Positions 26,925 to 36,000 of a stretch of 38,462 nt of DNA are shown one piece after another. Both the position numbers and the translations under genes were made by a program. Every line of letters starts with the position of its first letter. Position 1 is the stretch's first letter. Under the pieces are notes generated by a model that made no database searches, had not been told where the DNA came from, and saw nothing but the letters and a program-made list of their open reading frames with translations. This DNA is from Comamonadaceae bacterium (GTDB lineage Bacteria; Pseudomonadota; Gammaproteobacteria; Burkholderiales; Burkholderiaceae_C): the NCBI GenBank assembly GCA_947447355.1, contig CANFJF010000034.1, positions 1 to 38,462 on the forward strand. The letters run 5' to 3'.

Positions 26925-27314
26925 ATGAATTCCATGGCTACGAAATCACCCAAAGTCCCCGCGCCGCAGAAGGCGCCCATTTCCACGCCCACCAAGCCTG
27001 AAGACGGGCAGGGCGGCGGTGCGGTTGTGCTCGAACGACGGACTCAAAAAGTCATGCCGCCGCAGATGTACCAAGTGGTGCTGCTGAACGACGATTACAC
27101 CCCGATGGAGTTTGTGGTGGTTGTTATTCAGGAGTTCTTCTACAAAGACCGCGAAGCCGCGACCCAGATCATGTTGAAGATCCATTTAGATGGCAAAGGC
27201 GTTTGCGGTGTTTTCTCTAAAGATGTTGCGGCCAGCAAGGTTGATCAGGTCACCGAAGCCGCCCGCAGAAATGGACATCCGTTGCAATGTATCAGCGAGC
27301 CTGTTGAATTGTGA
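26925..27314 (+). CDS. clpS: ATP-dependent Clp protease adaptor ClpS
   Basis: ClpS delivers N-end-rule substrates to ClpAP and modulates ClpA choice of substrate. The 129-residue protein has a flexible Pro/Lys-rich N-terminal extension (residues 1-45). The folded domain follows, with the signature [19 protein letters not shown], where the N-D-D-Y-T-P-M-E-F segment forms the N-degron pocket, and [11 protein letters not shown]. It ends [12 protein letters not shown]. Starts at 26925 or 26934 are both possible; the second (MATKSPK) resembles relatives, the first has an AGGG at better spacing. clpA follows 64 bp later. Confidence 0.96.
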   Translation: MNSMATKSPKVPAPQKAPISTPTKPEDGQGGGAVVLERRTQKVMPPQMYQVVLLNDDYTPMEFVVVVIQEFFYKDREAATQIMLKIHLDGKGVCGVFSKDVAASKVDQVTEAARRNGHPLQCISEPVEL

Positions 27315-27329
27315 AAAGTGCCCCCATCT
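27304..27329 (+). promoter_or_regulatory. candidate heat-shock promoter for clpA within the clpS end
   Basis: TTGAA at 27304-27308 lies in the last clpS codons, and CCCCATCT at 27322-27329 matches the RpoH -10 consensus CCCCATNT fully, with a 13-bp spacer. It would start transcription about 40 bp before the clpA ATG. The resemblance to the clpB promoter in this window supports it, but it is not tested. Confidence 0.5.
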
Positions 27330-27378
27330 GCTCTTCAACTGTTTTTATATTTTGTGTCGCTAGCCGAAAGGAAAATCA

Positions 27379-29715
27379 ATGATTGCCCAGGAATTAGAAG
27401 TTAGCTTGCACATGGCCTTCGTCGAGGCCCGGCAACAGCGCCACGAGTTCATCACCGTGGAACACCTGTTGCTGGCCTTGTTGGACAACCCCAGTGCGGC
27501 CGAAGTGCTGCGTGCCTGTTCGGCCAATGTGGATGATTTGCGCAAAGCCTTGAGCAACTTCATCAAGGACAACACGCCTCAGGTCGCTGGTACCGACGAC
27601 GTTGACACTCAGCCGACGCTGGGTTTTCAGCGCGTCATTCAGCGCGCCATCATGCATGTGCAGTCCACCGGCAACGGCAAAAAAGAAGTCACTGGCGCGA
27701 ATGTGCTGGTCGCTATCTTTGGTGAAAAAGACTCGCATGCCGTGTACTACCTCCACCAGCAGGGCGTTACCCGTCTGGATGTCGTGAACTTCATCGCGCA
27801 CGGCATCAAAAAGAGTGATCCGCCTGAGGCGACCAAGGCCGGCGAGGGCGCTGCTGAAACCGAGGAAACCGCTGAAAAGTCTGAAAAGGCGTCGCCGTTG
27901 GAGCAGTTCACCCAGAACCTGAACCAGCTCGCCAAAGAGGGCAAGATTGATCCCCTGATTGGCCGTGAGTACGAGGTCGAGCGCGTCATTCAAATTCTTT
28001 GCCGGCGCCGCAAAAACAACCCCTTGTTGGTGGGTGAAGCCGGCGTGGGCAAGACCGCGATTGCCGAGGGCTTGGCCTGGCGCATCACGCAAAAAGAAGT
28101 GCCGGAAATCCTCGCTGAAGCGCAGGTTTACTCGCTCGACATGGGCGCTTTGCTGGCTGGCACCAAGTACCGCGGTGATTTCGAACAGCGTCTGAAAGGC
28201 GTCTTGAAAGCGCTCAAAGACAAGCCAAACGGCATTCTGTTCATTGACGAAATCCACACCTTGATCGGTGCGGGTGCAGCTTCTGGCGGCACGCTGGATG
28301 CGTCGAATTTGCTCAAGCCCGCGCTGAGCTCGGGTCAGCTCAAGTGCATCGGTGCCACCACCTTCACCGAATACCGCGGTATTTTTGAGAAAGACGCAGC
28401 CCTGTCACGTCGTTTCCAAAAGGTTGACGTGGTCGAGCCGACGGTGCAAGAAACTGTTGAGATCCTGAAAGGCCTGAAGTCCCGTTTTGAAGAGCACCAT
28501 GGCGTCAAGTACGCCGTGGCTGCGCTGCAGGCGGCGGCTGAACTCAGCGCCAAGTACATCAACGACCGTCATTTGCCCGACAAGGCGATTGATGTGATTG
28601 ACGAGGCCGGTGCAGCTCAGCGGATTTTGCCGCCTTCTAAGCGCAAGAAAACCATCACCAAAACCGAGGTTGAAGAAATCGTGGCCAAGATCGCGCGCAT
28701 CCCGCCCGCGAATGTGTCCAACGACGATCGCGGCAAGTTGAAAGTCCTGGAGCGTGACCTGAAAAGCGTGGTCTTCGGCCAAGACAAAGCCATCGATGTG
28801 CTGGCTTCGGCTGTCAAGATGGCGCGTTCGGGTCTTGGCAAGGGCGACAAGCCGATTGGCTCCTTCCTGTTCTCCGGCCCGACGGGCGTCGGCAAAACAG
28901 AAGCCGCTAAACAGCTGGCCTACATCATGGGCATCGACCTGATTCGCTTTGACATGTCGGAGTACATGGAGCGTCATGCCGTGAGCCGCCTGATTGGCGC
29001 GCCACCGGGCTATGTTGGTTTTGACCAAGGTGGTTTGCTGACCGAAGCGGTGACCAAGAAGCCGCATTGCGTGTTGCTGCTCGACGAAATCGAAAAAGCC
29101 CACCCGGACATCTTCAACGTGTTGCTGCAGGTCATGGACCACGGCACGCTGACGGACAACAACGGGCGCAAGGCTGATTTCCGCAATGTCATCATCATCA
29201 TGACGACGAATGCGGGTGCCGAGACCATGAACAAGGCCACCATCGGCTTCACCAATCCGCGTGAAGCGGGTGACGAAATGGCTGACATCAAGCGCCTGTT
29301 CACGCCGGAGTTCCGCAACCGTCTGGACGCCACTGTGAGCTTCAAGGCGCTGGACGAATCCGTCATCTTGCGGGTCGTCGACAAGTTCTTGCTGCAACTG
29401 GAAACCCAGCTGGCAGAAAAGAAAGTTGAAGTCACCTTCACCGATGCTTTGCGCCAGTACTTGGGCCGCAAAGGCTTTGACCCGCTGATGGGCGCACGCC
29501 CGATGCAGCGCCTGATTCAGGACACGATTCGTCGTGCCTTGGCTGACGAGTTGCTGTTTGGCCGCTTGGTGGACGGCGGTCGCCTGACGGTCGACATGAT
29601 CGTCACCAAAGACGAGAAAGGTGTTGAAACCGGCGAGGTCAAGCTGGACATCCAGCCGCTGCCGAAGAAAGAAGGCAAAGCCAAGCCGGAGCCGCAAGCG
29701 GCGACGGCTGACTGA
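27379..29715 (+). CDS. clpA: ATP-dependent Clp protease ATP-binding subunit ClpA
   Basis: ClpA is the AAA+ unfoldase that feeds substrates to ClpP. The 778-residue protein has the N-domain (1-145, binding ClpS), an acidic linker with Glu/Lys/Ala repeats (about 150-172), D1 with Walker A GEAGVGKT at 219-226 and [14 protein letters not shown], and D2 with GPTGVGKT and [15 protein letters not shown]. An IGF tripeptide in [10 protein letters not shown] is the ClpP-docking loop that ClpB lacks. There is no long middle coiled coil. The start has a GAAAGGAAAA Shine-Dalgarno region. A strong terminator follows the stop. Confidence 0.98.
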   Translation: MIAQELEVSLHMAFVEARQQRHEFITVEHLLLALLDNPSAAEVLRACSANVDDLRKALSNFIKDNTPQVAGTDDVDTQPTLGFQRVIQRAIMHVQSTGNGKKEVTGANVLVAIFGEKDSHAVYYLHQQGVTRLDVVNFIAHGIKKSDPPEATKAGEGAAETEETAEKSEKASPLEQFTQNLNQLAKEGKIDPLIGREYEVERVIQILCRRRKNNPLLVGEAGVGKTAIAEGLAWRITQKEVPEILAEAQVYSLDMGALLAGTKYRGDFEQRLKGVLKALKDKPNGILFIDEIHTLIGAGAASGGTLDASNLLKPALSSGQLKCIGATTFTEYRGIFEKDAALSRRFQKVDVVEPTVQETVEILKGLKSRFEEHHGVKYAVAALQAAAELSAKYINDRHLPDKAIDVIDEAGAAQRILPPSKRKKTITKTEVEEIVAKIARIPPANVSNDDRGKLKVLERDLKSVVFGQDKAIDVLASAVKMARSGLGKGDKPIGSFLFSGPTGVGKTEAAKQLAYIMGIDLIRFDMSEYMERHAVSRLIGAPPGYVGFDQGGLLTEAVTKKPHCVLLLDEIEKAHPDIFNVLLQVMDHGTLTDNNGRKADFRNVIIIMTTNAGAETMNKATIGFTNPREAGDEMADIKRLFTPEFRNRLDATVSFKALDESVILRVVDKFLLQLETQLAEKKVEVTFTDALRQYLGRKGFDPLMGARPMQRLIQDTIRRALADELLFGRLVDGGRLTVDMIVTKDEKGVETGEVKLDIQPLPKKEGKAKPEPQAATAD

Positions 29716-29730
29716 TCAAGCTGCCGTTTA

Positions 29731-29767
29731 AAAAAACCTCATCTCCTAACGGAGGTGAGGTTTTTTT
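29731..29767. terminator. bidirectional rho-independent terminator between clpA and cysC
   Basis: A 12-bp stem AACCTCATCTCC (29735-29746) and GGAGGTGAGGTT (29751-29762), with one G-T wobble, encloses the loop TAAC. It is followed by a T-run to 29767 and preceded by an A-run, so it can end transcription of clpA from the left and of the cysC-side operon from the right. Confidence 0.93.
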
Positions 29768-29779
29768 CTTTCACGAGTC

Positions 29780-30385
29780 CTAAGACACGCCGGGATGGGG
29801 CGCAGGCATCAGCCAATTCGCAACCTGAGTCGCCAGCTCTGCCGCATCAGCAGTGTCAGTTTGCAAGTGAACATCCGGCTTCAGTGGCACCTCATACGGG
29901 CTGTCAATGCCGGTGAAGTTTTTCAATTCGCCCCGCCTGGCCTTGGCATAAAGCCCCTTGGGGTCTCGCTGCTCGCACTGCGCCAAAGACGTATCCACAA
30001 ATACCTCTGCAAACTCGCCTTCTTTGAACAGGCTGCGCGCGATCTCGCGGTCAGCCCGGAAAGGCGAGATAAAAGACACCAGCACCACCAGACCCGCATC
30101 GAGCATCAGTTTGGCGACTTCTGCCACGCGGCGGATGTTCTCTATCCGGTCAGCCTCGGTGAATCCCAGGTCGCGGTTCAGGCCATGGCGAACGTTGTCA
30201 CCATCCAGAATGTAGGTATGCAGACCCTGCGCGTGCAGTTGCTTTTCCAGATGATTGGCAATGGTGGTTTTGCCCGAACCCGACAGACCGGTGAACCAAA
30301 TACAACGCGGCGTTTGCTGCTTGATGGCAGCGCGTGCCGCCTGGTTCACATCCAACGCCTGCCAATGAATGTTGGCACCGCTCAC
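29780..30385 (-). CDS. cysC: adenylylsulfate (APS) kinase
   Basis: CysC phosphorylates APS to PAPS, the universal sulfuryl donor. The 201-residue protein (GTG 30385) has Walker A GLSGSGKT at 33-40. [16 protein letters not shown], the family nucleotide/APS site, follows with [28 protein letters not shown] and IDSPYEVP near the C-terminus. An in-frame codon at 30478 would extend it into the upstream sulfotransferase gene, so the start 10 bp after that gene's stop is chosen. Genomic position directly behind a sulfotransferase indicates a dedicated PAPS supply rather than sulfate assimilation; cysDN are not in the window. Confidence 0.95.
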   Translation of the reverse strand: MSGANIHWQALDVNQAARAAIKQQTPRCIWFTGLSGSGKTTIANHLEKQLHAQGLHTYILDGDNVRHGLNRDLGFTEADRIENIRRVAEVAKLMLDAGLVVLVSFISPFRADREIARSLFKEGEFAEVFVDTSLAQCEQRDPKGLYAKARRGELKNFTGIDSPYEVPLKPDVHLQTDTADAAELATQVANWLMPAPHPGVS

Positions 30386-30395
30386 GGTGGCCGGC

Positions 30396-31226
30396 CTAAG
30401 GCTTCTTCGGGTAGTAGGTCTGGTAGAACCAAGCATAAGCATTTTCGATATGAGCCTGAATGCGCGGCGAAATTTCATGGCGCTTGGGTGGCGTGATCTT
30501 GGTTGACTGGGTGTGGCGGTATTTCATCCGGTAGTGACTGTCACTCTCCGGGATACCGATCTCAAGGGCTTCAGGATTGATCTGCAGTGCAGACACGCCC
30601 AGCCACTTGAAGATGCTGCTCATGCACGCTGCGGGTTGCGCCATCAGGTCCTCGTAGCGCACAAAGTAAAGCCGTTCCTGCACGGCTCTGGGCAGGTCAG
30701 GAACGGCATGCAGCGAAATCAGCGGCGCACCGATGGCCTTGTCCTTGGCGAACAAAATATCGGCCCTGCCGAAGCGGTCGAAGTCACCCAAGTGATCGTT
30801 GAAGTCAAGCAGAATCGTCTTTTGATGCTGCGCCTCGATGGAGCTGTAGATCTGGCCTAGCTCGCGCACGCAGACCACCAGCTTGGCCTCGGGTGCCAGT
30901 GTCAGCAGCAGCTCGATGCAGTGCAGCCATGCGCGGTTTTTGTCCACCGCAACACGCTCGCCCGACTCTCCATCCAAGCCGCACCAGCCGCGCAAAAATC
31001 CCGTCATTGCCGATTTCAGCTGCGCATAGCTGGCCTCAAAGCGATTGTCCAGCTGCGACAGCAGAAACTGGTCATCGCTGGCCATGCGCCGGATGCCCAA
31101 GAGGACATTGCACAAAGGTGAGCTCTGGTTCTCGCAGCGTATCTCCGGGTGCATGGCCAACATCTGGCACAGCAGCGTTGAGCCTGAGCGTGGCAAGCCC
31201 GTCACGCCTACAAAATTCGGTGTCAT
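30396..31226 (-). CDS. PAPS-dependent sulfotransferase
   Basis: A 276-residue soluble sulfotransferase that would move a sulfuryl group from PAPS to a hydroxyl or amine acceptor. The 5'-phosphosulfate loop is [15 protein letters not shown] (residues 9-23), and the 3'-phosphate site is around [30 protein letters not shown] and FKWLGV are typical of the Sulfotransfer families. No leader or membrane helix is seen, so it acts in the cytoplasm. AAAGG precedes ATG 31226. It sits 67 bp behind a TpsB transporter gene and 10 bp ahead of cysC, all on one strand. The acceptor is not known; the adjacent adhesin is one candidate, a polysaccharide or small molecule another. Confidence 0.9.
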   Translation of the reverse strand: MTPNFVGVTGLPRSGSTLLCQMLAMHPEIRCENQSSPLCNVLLGIRRMASDDQFLLSQLDNRFEASYAQLKSAMTGFLRGWCGLDGESGERVAVDKNRAWLHCIELLLTLAPEAKLVVCVRELGQIYSSIEAQHQKTILLDFNDHLGDFDRFGRADILFAKDKAIGAPLISLHAVPDLPRAVQERLYFVRYEDLMAQPAACMSSIFKWLGVSALQINPEALEIGIPESDSHYRMKYRHTQSTKITPPKRHEISPRIQAHIENAYAWFYQTYYPKKP

Positions 31227-31293
31227 TCCTGTTACCTTTGATCTGTCAATTTATCTTTATTTGCCCGATGTGTTCAGCATCCAGGCGTGAACC

Positions 31294-33021
31294 TCAAAAC
31301 CCTTTGCTGACCACGGCCCAAGCGTGCGCCTTCGAATTGTCGGAGACCAAGGCTGGCACTTTACCGATTTTTTCTGCCAGTGTGAGCTGAACGGTGAACT
31401 GCTTTGGACCCGCCCACACCAACCCGACGCCGCCGCCGCTGAGCGTCGCTTGATTGATGCTGCTGGTCCAAGGTGACTTGTTGACGGTCAAGCGCGCGCT
31501 GTCCACAAAAGCCATCACCTGCCACCGGCCCTCAGTCCCCCAAACCGGGCCATCCAGCAAGTGACGCAGCTCCACTGTTAGCAAAGCGCCGTTGTCACCG
31601 GACACAGCGCCCGAGGCATAGGCGCGAACCGAGTTGGCGCCACCCACCGTCATCTTTTGCGACTGATCTAAATTAGTGTTCGCCGTCTGCCCTGAGAACG
31701 CGACATACAGCGTGTCCTTGGCGGTTAAGGTCTGCAGGTGGTTGGCCCAAGCGTTGTACTTGACGAAGTTGCCCTGTGTCTGCGCTGTCTCGCTGTCGGC
31801 AAGCTGCGCGGCTGAGTCCAAAAAGCTCACCATGCCCGCGTTCACGGACGCCTTCCAACTGCTGAGTCCTTGCGGCACAAGGTCCCGAAAGTCACCATTC
31901 AGGCTGAACACGGTATTGACCAGCTTGCGGTTTTTTTGGGTGTTGGCGGTGTCAATGATGTCGTCCAGCCACAAGCCATCCACTTGGAACTGTGCGTACA
32001 CGTTGTGCCGCTGGCTGCGCACCAAGGGCTGCTTGACCCACAGGCTGGCCACATTGGCCGTGCCATGCCCGCCGATGGCCGACAGCGAATCCCCCAGCAC
32101 ATAGTGCAATGCAGAGCCCGAGCCGCCTAGGCGTGTGCCAACCCCGTTGAGCAGCGTTTCATAAGACATCTGGCCATAGCTCATATTTCGACCGGAACTG
32201 AGCACCGTGGCGCTCAGCACATCACCGTGATGCAACGGGTTCGTGATGTTCACGCTGGCGCTGACACGGTCTTGCCCTGTGTAGCGGCTGCCACTGTTGT
32301 CTAAGGATCCGCTGCCCGTCACCATGGGCAGTGGCAGCACGTTCATCACCAGGTCAGAGGTGCCTACCGTCTGGCCGGCTTGCATGTTCGCTTCAACCAT
32401 GATCCCCGGGACGTCGGAGAGCAACAACAGCGAACGATCTAGTGTGTCTTGAGCGATCAGGTCATTGGCGCGCAAGGGTGATAGCGTGGCGCTCAGCAGG
32501 GCATCGCTGAGGCGGCCCTTGTTGTCGATCACCAGCTGGCCGTAACGTGCCTCAATGACTTGTAGGGTCACAACGCCCCCCTCAATCGTTTGCGCCGGAA
32601 CGATGGCGCGCGTCAGCGGGTAGTTGTGGCTTCGGTAGTAATCAGTGATGCGATCGGCCAACTCACCGACATGGTCCAAGGTGATCTCTTTGTCTTCGGC
32701 ATCTTTGACCAGATCGTGCAGCAACTCAAAGGGAAACACCGTATTACCGGTGATCTTGATCGTCGTGATCCTGAACGGTGCGCTCGTCGGCAGCGGGGCG
32801 CTGGGCTTGTTGTCCAACAACAGTCCCGTCTCGCTGGGGGTGGGCTGCGGAAAACTCGGCGGCTGCACGCTTTGCAAAATCGAGCCGGCGCCGGGCATGA
32901 CGGGCGCAACACCGATGTCCGGCCCGGCCGACCAAGCGGCGTTGCTTGCCAGCAGCAAAGCAACCAGCAGGGGGTGAAACCGGTGGTGAGCCATCCCGGG
33001 GTGGGACGTGATTGTTTTCAA
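31294..33021 (-). CDS. TpsB outer-membrane transporter (ShlB/FhaC/HecB family)
   Basis: The pore component of two-partner secretion, a 16-strand beta-barrel that exports its TpsA partner across the outer membrane. The 575-residue protein has a Sec leader (HPLLVALLLASNAAWSAG) and a Pro-rich linker with the plug-helix region. A POTRA domain spans about 80-160 (FRITTIKITGNTVFP, RSHNYPLTRAIVPAQTIEGG). The barrel follows with the VGGANSVRAYASGAVSGDNG loop, a variant of the conserved VRGY/lid-lock motif, and a terminal phenylalanine (SKGF) as BAM signal. The start is TTG 33021; ATG 32994 is an alternative. It lies 24 bp downstream of its likely TpsA substrate. Confidence 0.93.
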   Translation of the reverse strand: MKTITSHPGMAHHRFHPLLVALLLASNAAWSAGPDIGVAPVMPGAGSILQSVQPPSFPQPTPSETGLLLDNKPSAPLPTSAPFRITTIKITGNTVFPFELLHDLVKDAEDKEITLDHVGELADRITDYYRSHNYPLTRAIVPAQTIEGGVVTLQVIEARYGQLVIDNKGRLSDALLSATLSPLRANDLIAQDTLDRSLLLLSDVPGIMVEANMQAGQTVGTSDLVMNVLPLPMVTGSGSLDNSGSRYTGQDRVSASVNITNPLHHGDVLSATVLSSGRNMSYGQMSYETLLNGVGTRLGGSGSALHYVLGDSLSAIGGHGTANVASLWVKQPLVRSQRHNVYAQFQVDGLWLDDIIDTANTQKNRKLVNTVFSLNGDFRDLVPQGLSSWKASVNAGMVSFLDSAAQLADSETAQTQGNFVKYNAWANHLQTLTAKDTLYVAFSGQTANTNLDQSQKMTVGGANSVRAYASGAVSGDNGALLTVELRHLLDGPVWGTEGRWQVMAFVDSARLTVNKSPWTSSINQATLSGGGVGLVWAGPKQFTVQLTLAEKIGKVPALVSDNSKAHAWAVVSKGF

Positions 33022-33045
33022 GGGACAACTCGTCGCATCGTTTTT

Positions 33046-36000
33046 TTAGGGGCGTCCTGCGCTTGCGTTGCTGATGTTGGCGCTCAAACCTGTTTGCTGC
33101 ACCAAGTTGTAGTTGCCGGCGTCGGTGCCGGTCAAGGTTTTGCCGGTGACGGTGACGGCCTTGCCTGTGCCAACGTTTTTATCGGCAAACGTGCCCACGG
33201 CCGTGCCCGTCAGCGTGACCTTGTCACTGCCCAACGCGCTCACTCGGGCCGTGCCCGTGAGCGTGTCCGTGGTGAGGCCGTCATAGACTTTGTCCGTGGC
33301 GCTCAGTCCGCTGACCACGAGATTGGCCTTGGTGATGGTCGCCGTCAAACCCGTTTGCTGGACCAAGTTGTAGTTGCCGGCGTCGGTGCCGCTCAAGGTC
33401 TTGCCGGTCACGGTGACGACCTTGTTGATACCCACGTCCTTGCTGGCAAAGGTGCCCACGGCTGTGCCGCCCAGCGAGACCACGTCACTGCCCAACGCGC
33501 TCACTCGGGCCGTGCCCGTGAGCGTGTCTGTGGTGAGCGCGTCATAAACCTTGCCGGTGGCGATCAGACCGGTGACCAGGAGATTGGCCTTGCTGATGGA
33601 CGCTGTCAAACCCGTTTGCTGCACCAAGTTGTAGTTGCCTGCGTCGGTGCCGCTCAAGGTCTTGCCGGTGACGGTGACAGCCTTGTTGCTGCCCACGTCC
33701 TTGCTGGCAAACGTGCCCACGGCCGTGCCCGTCAGCGTGACCTTGTCACTGCCCAGCGCTGTCACTTTGGCCGTGCCCGTGAGCGTGTCCGTGGTGAGAG
33801 CGTCATAGACCTTGTCCGTGGCGCTCAGACCGGAGACCACGAGATTGGCCTTGCTGATGGAAGCCGTCAAGCCAGTTTGCTGCACCAAGTTGTAGTTGCC
33901 GGCGTCGGCACCGGACAGGGTCTTGCCGGTGACGGTGACAGCCTTGTTGATGCCCACGTTTTTGTCGGCAAACGTGCCCACGGCCGTGCCGCCCAGCGTG
34001 ACCACGTCACTGCCTAAAGCGGTCACTCGGGCCGTGCCCGTGAGCGTGTCTGTGGTGAGCGTGTCATAGACCTTGCTGCTGGCGCTCAGACCGGAGACCA
34101 CGAGATTGGCCTTGCTGATGATGGCGCTCAAACCCGATTGCTGGATCAAGTTGTAGTTGCCCGCGTCAGTGCCAGAAAGGGTCTTGCCCGTGACGGTGAC
34201 GGCCCGGCTGCCAACGTCCTTGCTGGCAAACGTGCCCACCGCTGTGCCGCCCAGCGTGACCACGTCACTGCCCAAAGCGGTCACTCTGGCCGTCCCTGTG
34301 AGGGCCGCGCTGGTGAGCGTGTCATAGACCTTGCCGCTGGTGCTCAGACCGGAGACGATGAGATTGGCCTTGCTGATGGAAGCCGTCAAGCCAGTTTGCT
34401 GCACCAAGTTGTAGTTGCCTGCGTCGGCACCGGCAAGGGTTTTGCCGGTGACGGTGACGGCTTTGCCGCTGCCGACGTTTTTATCGGCAAACGTGCCCAC
34501 GGCCGTGCCGCCCAGCGTGACCACGTCACTGCCCAATGCGCTCACTGAAGCCGTGCCCGTGAGCGTGGCCGAGGTGAGGGCGTTATAGACCCTGCTGCTG
34601 GCGCTCAAGCCTGTGACGTTCAAGTCGGCTTTCGTGATGCTGGCGCTCAAACCCGTTTGTTGCACCAGGTTGTAGTTGCCGTTGTCGTTGTCAGAGGCGC
34701 TGGCAGCCAACGTCACACCGGTGACGGTGACGGCTTTGCTGTTGCCAACGTTTTTGTCTGCAAACGTGCCCACGGCCGTGCCGTCCAGCGTGACCACGTC
34801 ACTGCCCAAGGCTGTCACTGCTGCGGTGCCCGTGAGGGCTGCGTTGGTGGACGCGTTGTAGACCTTGCCGCTGGCACTCAAGCCGCTGACGACCAAGTCG
34901 GCTTTGCTGATGCTGGCCGTCAAACCTGTTTGCTGCACCAAGTTGTAGTTGTCTGCGTCGGCGCCGGTGATGCTATTGCCGGTGACGGTGACGGTCTTGC
35001 CTGTGCCAACGTTCTTGTCGGCAAACGTGCCCACGGCCGTGCCGCCTAGCGTGACATCGTCGCTGCCAAACTTGCTGACAACCGCTATGCCTGTGAGGGC
35101 CGCGCTGGTGGATGCGTCGTAGACCTTGCCGCTGGCGCTCAAGCCGGTGACATTCAAGTCTGCTTTGGTGATGATGGCCGTTCGCGTACCGCCCGTGAAG
35201 GTGTAGTTGCTGGCCAAACCGGTGCTGCCGTTTCCTAACGCGAGCGTTCCCAAACCCACACTGTTGTAGGTGCCGACATTTTTGCTGCTGATGGTGCCGA
35301 CGCCACTGAGTACGAGGTCTTCACTCCCCACCAAACCTGTCAGCGTGAAGATGCTCGCGGCGACATCGGCTGTGCCGTCATACGCACGGGTGCCGCTCAT
35401 GCTGATAGCGCTCAAGGCGGCGCCGGTGATGGTCAGGTTACCGCCGGTAATGTCATAGCCCCGCTGGGTGGAGTAATAGCCGTTGTAAAACCCGGCATTG
35501 GTGCCCGTAGCGGCGGCGCCCAGAACCAGCCCGTTGGCCGTCGTTGCGCCGCTCTGAGCCGAGCCGTTGTAGGTCTCGCTCGCATCAGGTGCATCGCTGA
35601 GGGTCAAGGGGGTCAAAAAGCTGCGCAGCAAAGGCGCGGTGTGGCCTTCGTAAATGCGCCAGACAGCGCTACTGCCGCCGGTCTTGGAGATGTCCCATGA
35701 CGCAAAGCTGGAGGCCTGCGTCATTTCTGCGGAGGTCAGGCCAGTGGCGCCTGTGGAACTTCCAGCGCCAACGCCCGGCAGCAAAGGATTGTTTGTCGAG
35801 TTCCAGTAGCCGTTGTTGATCGTTCCGCCGTCGTTGATCCCCACCAAGCCGCCGACATAACTGCTGCCGCTGACGCTGCCCGTGGCATAGCTGTTGCTGA
35901 TTGAGCCACCGTAGTTGTACCCCACCAAGCCGCCGACATAATTGCTGCCGCTGACGCTGCCGGTTGCATAGCTGTTGCTGATCGTGCCGTAGTTGAAGCC

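Noticed and set aside
30386..30478. N-terminal extension of cysC into the sulfotransferase gene
   Set aside because: The extension lacks family similarity and overlaps the upstream gene by over 80 bp; GTG 30385 fits the APS-kinase N-terminus.
32590..34548. Open frames of 475 and 136 aa on the plus strand, opposite tpsB and the adhesin
   Set aside because: They are antisense shadows caused by the regular codon pattern of the YDG repeats; their products are low-complexity Gly/Ala/Arg/Val repeats without a start signal.
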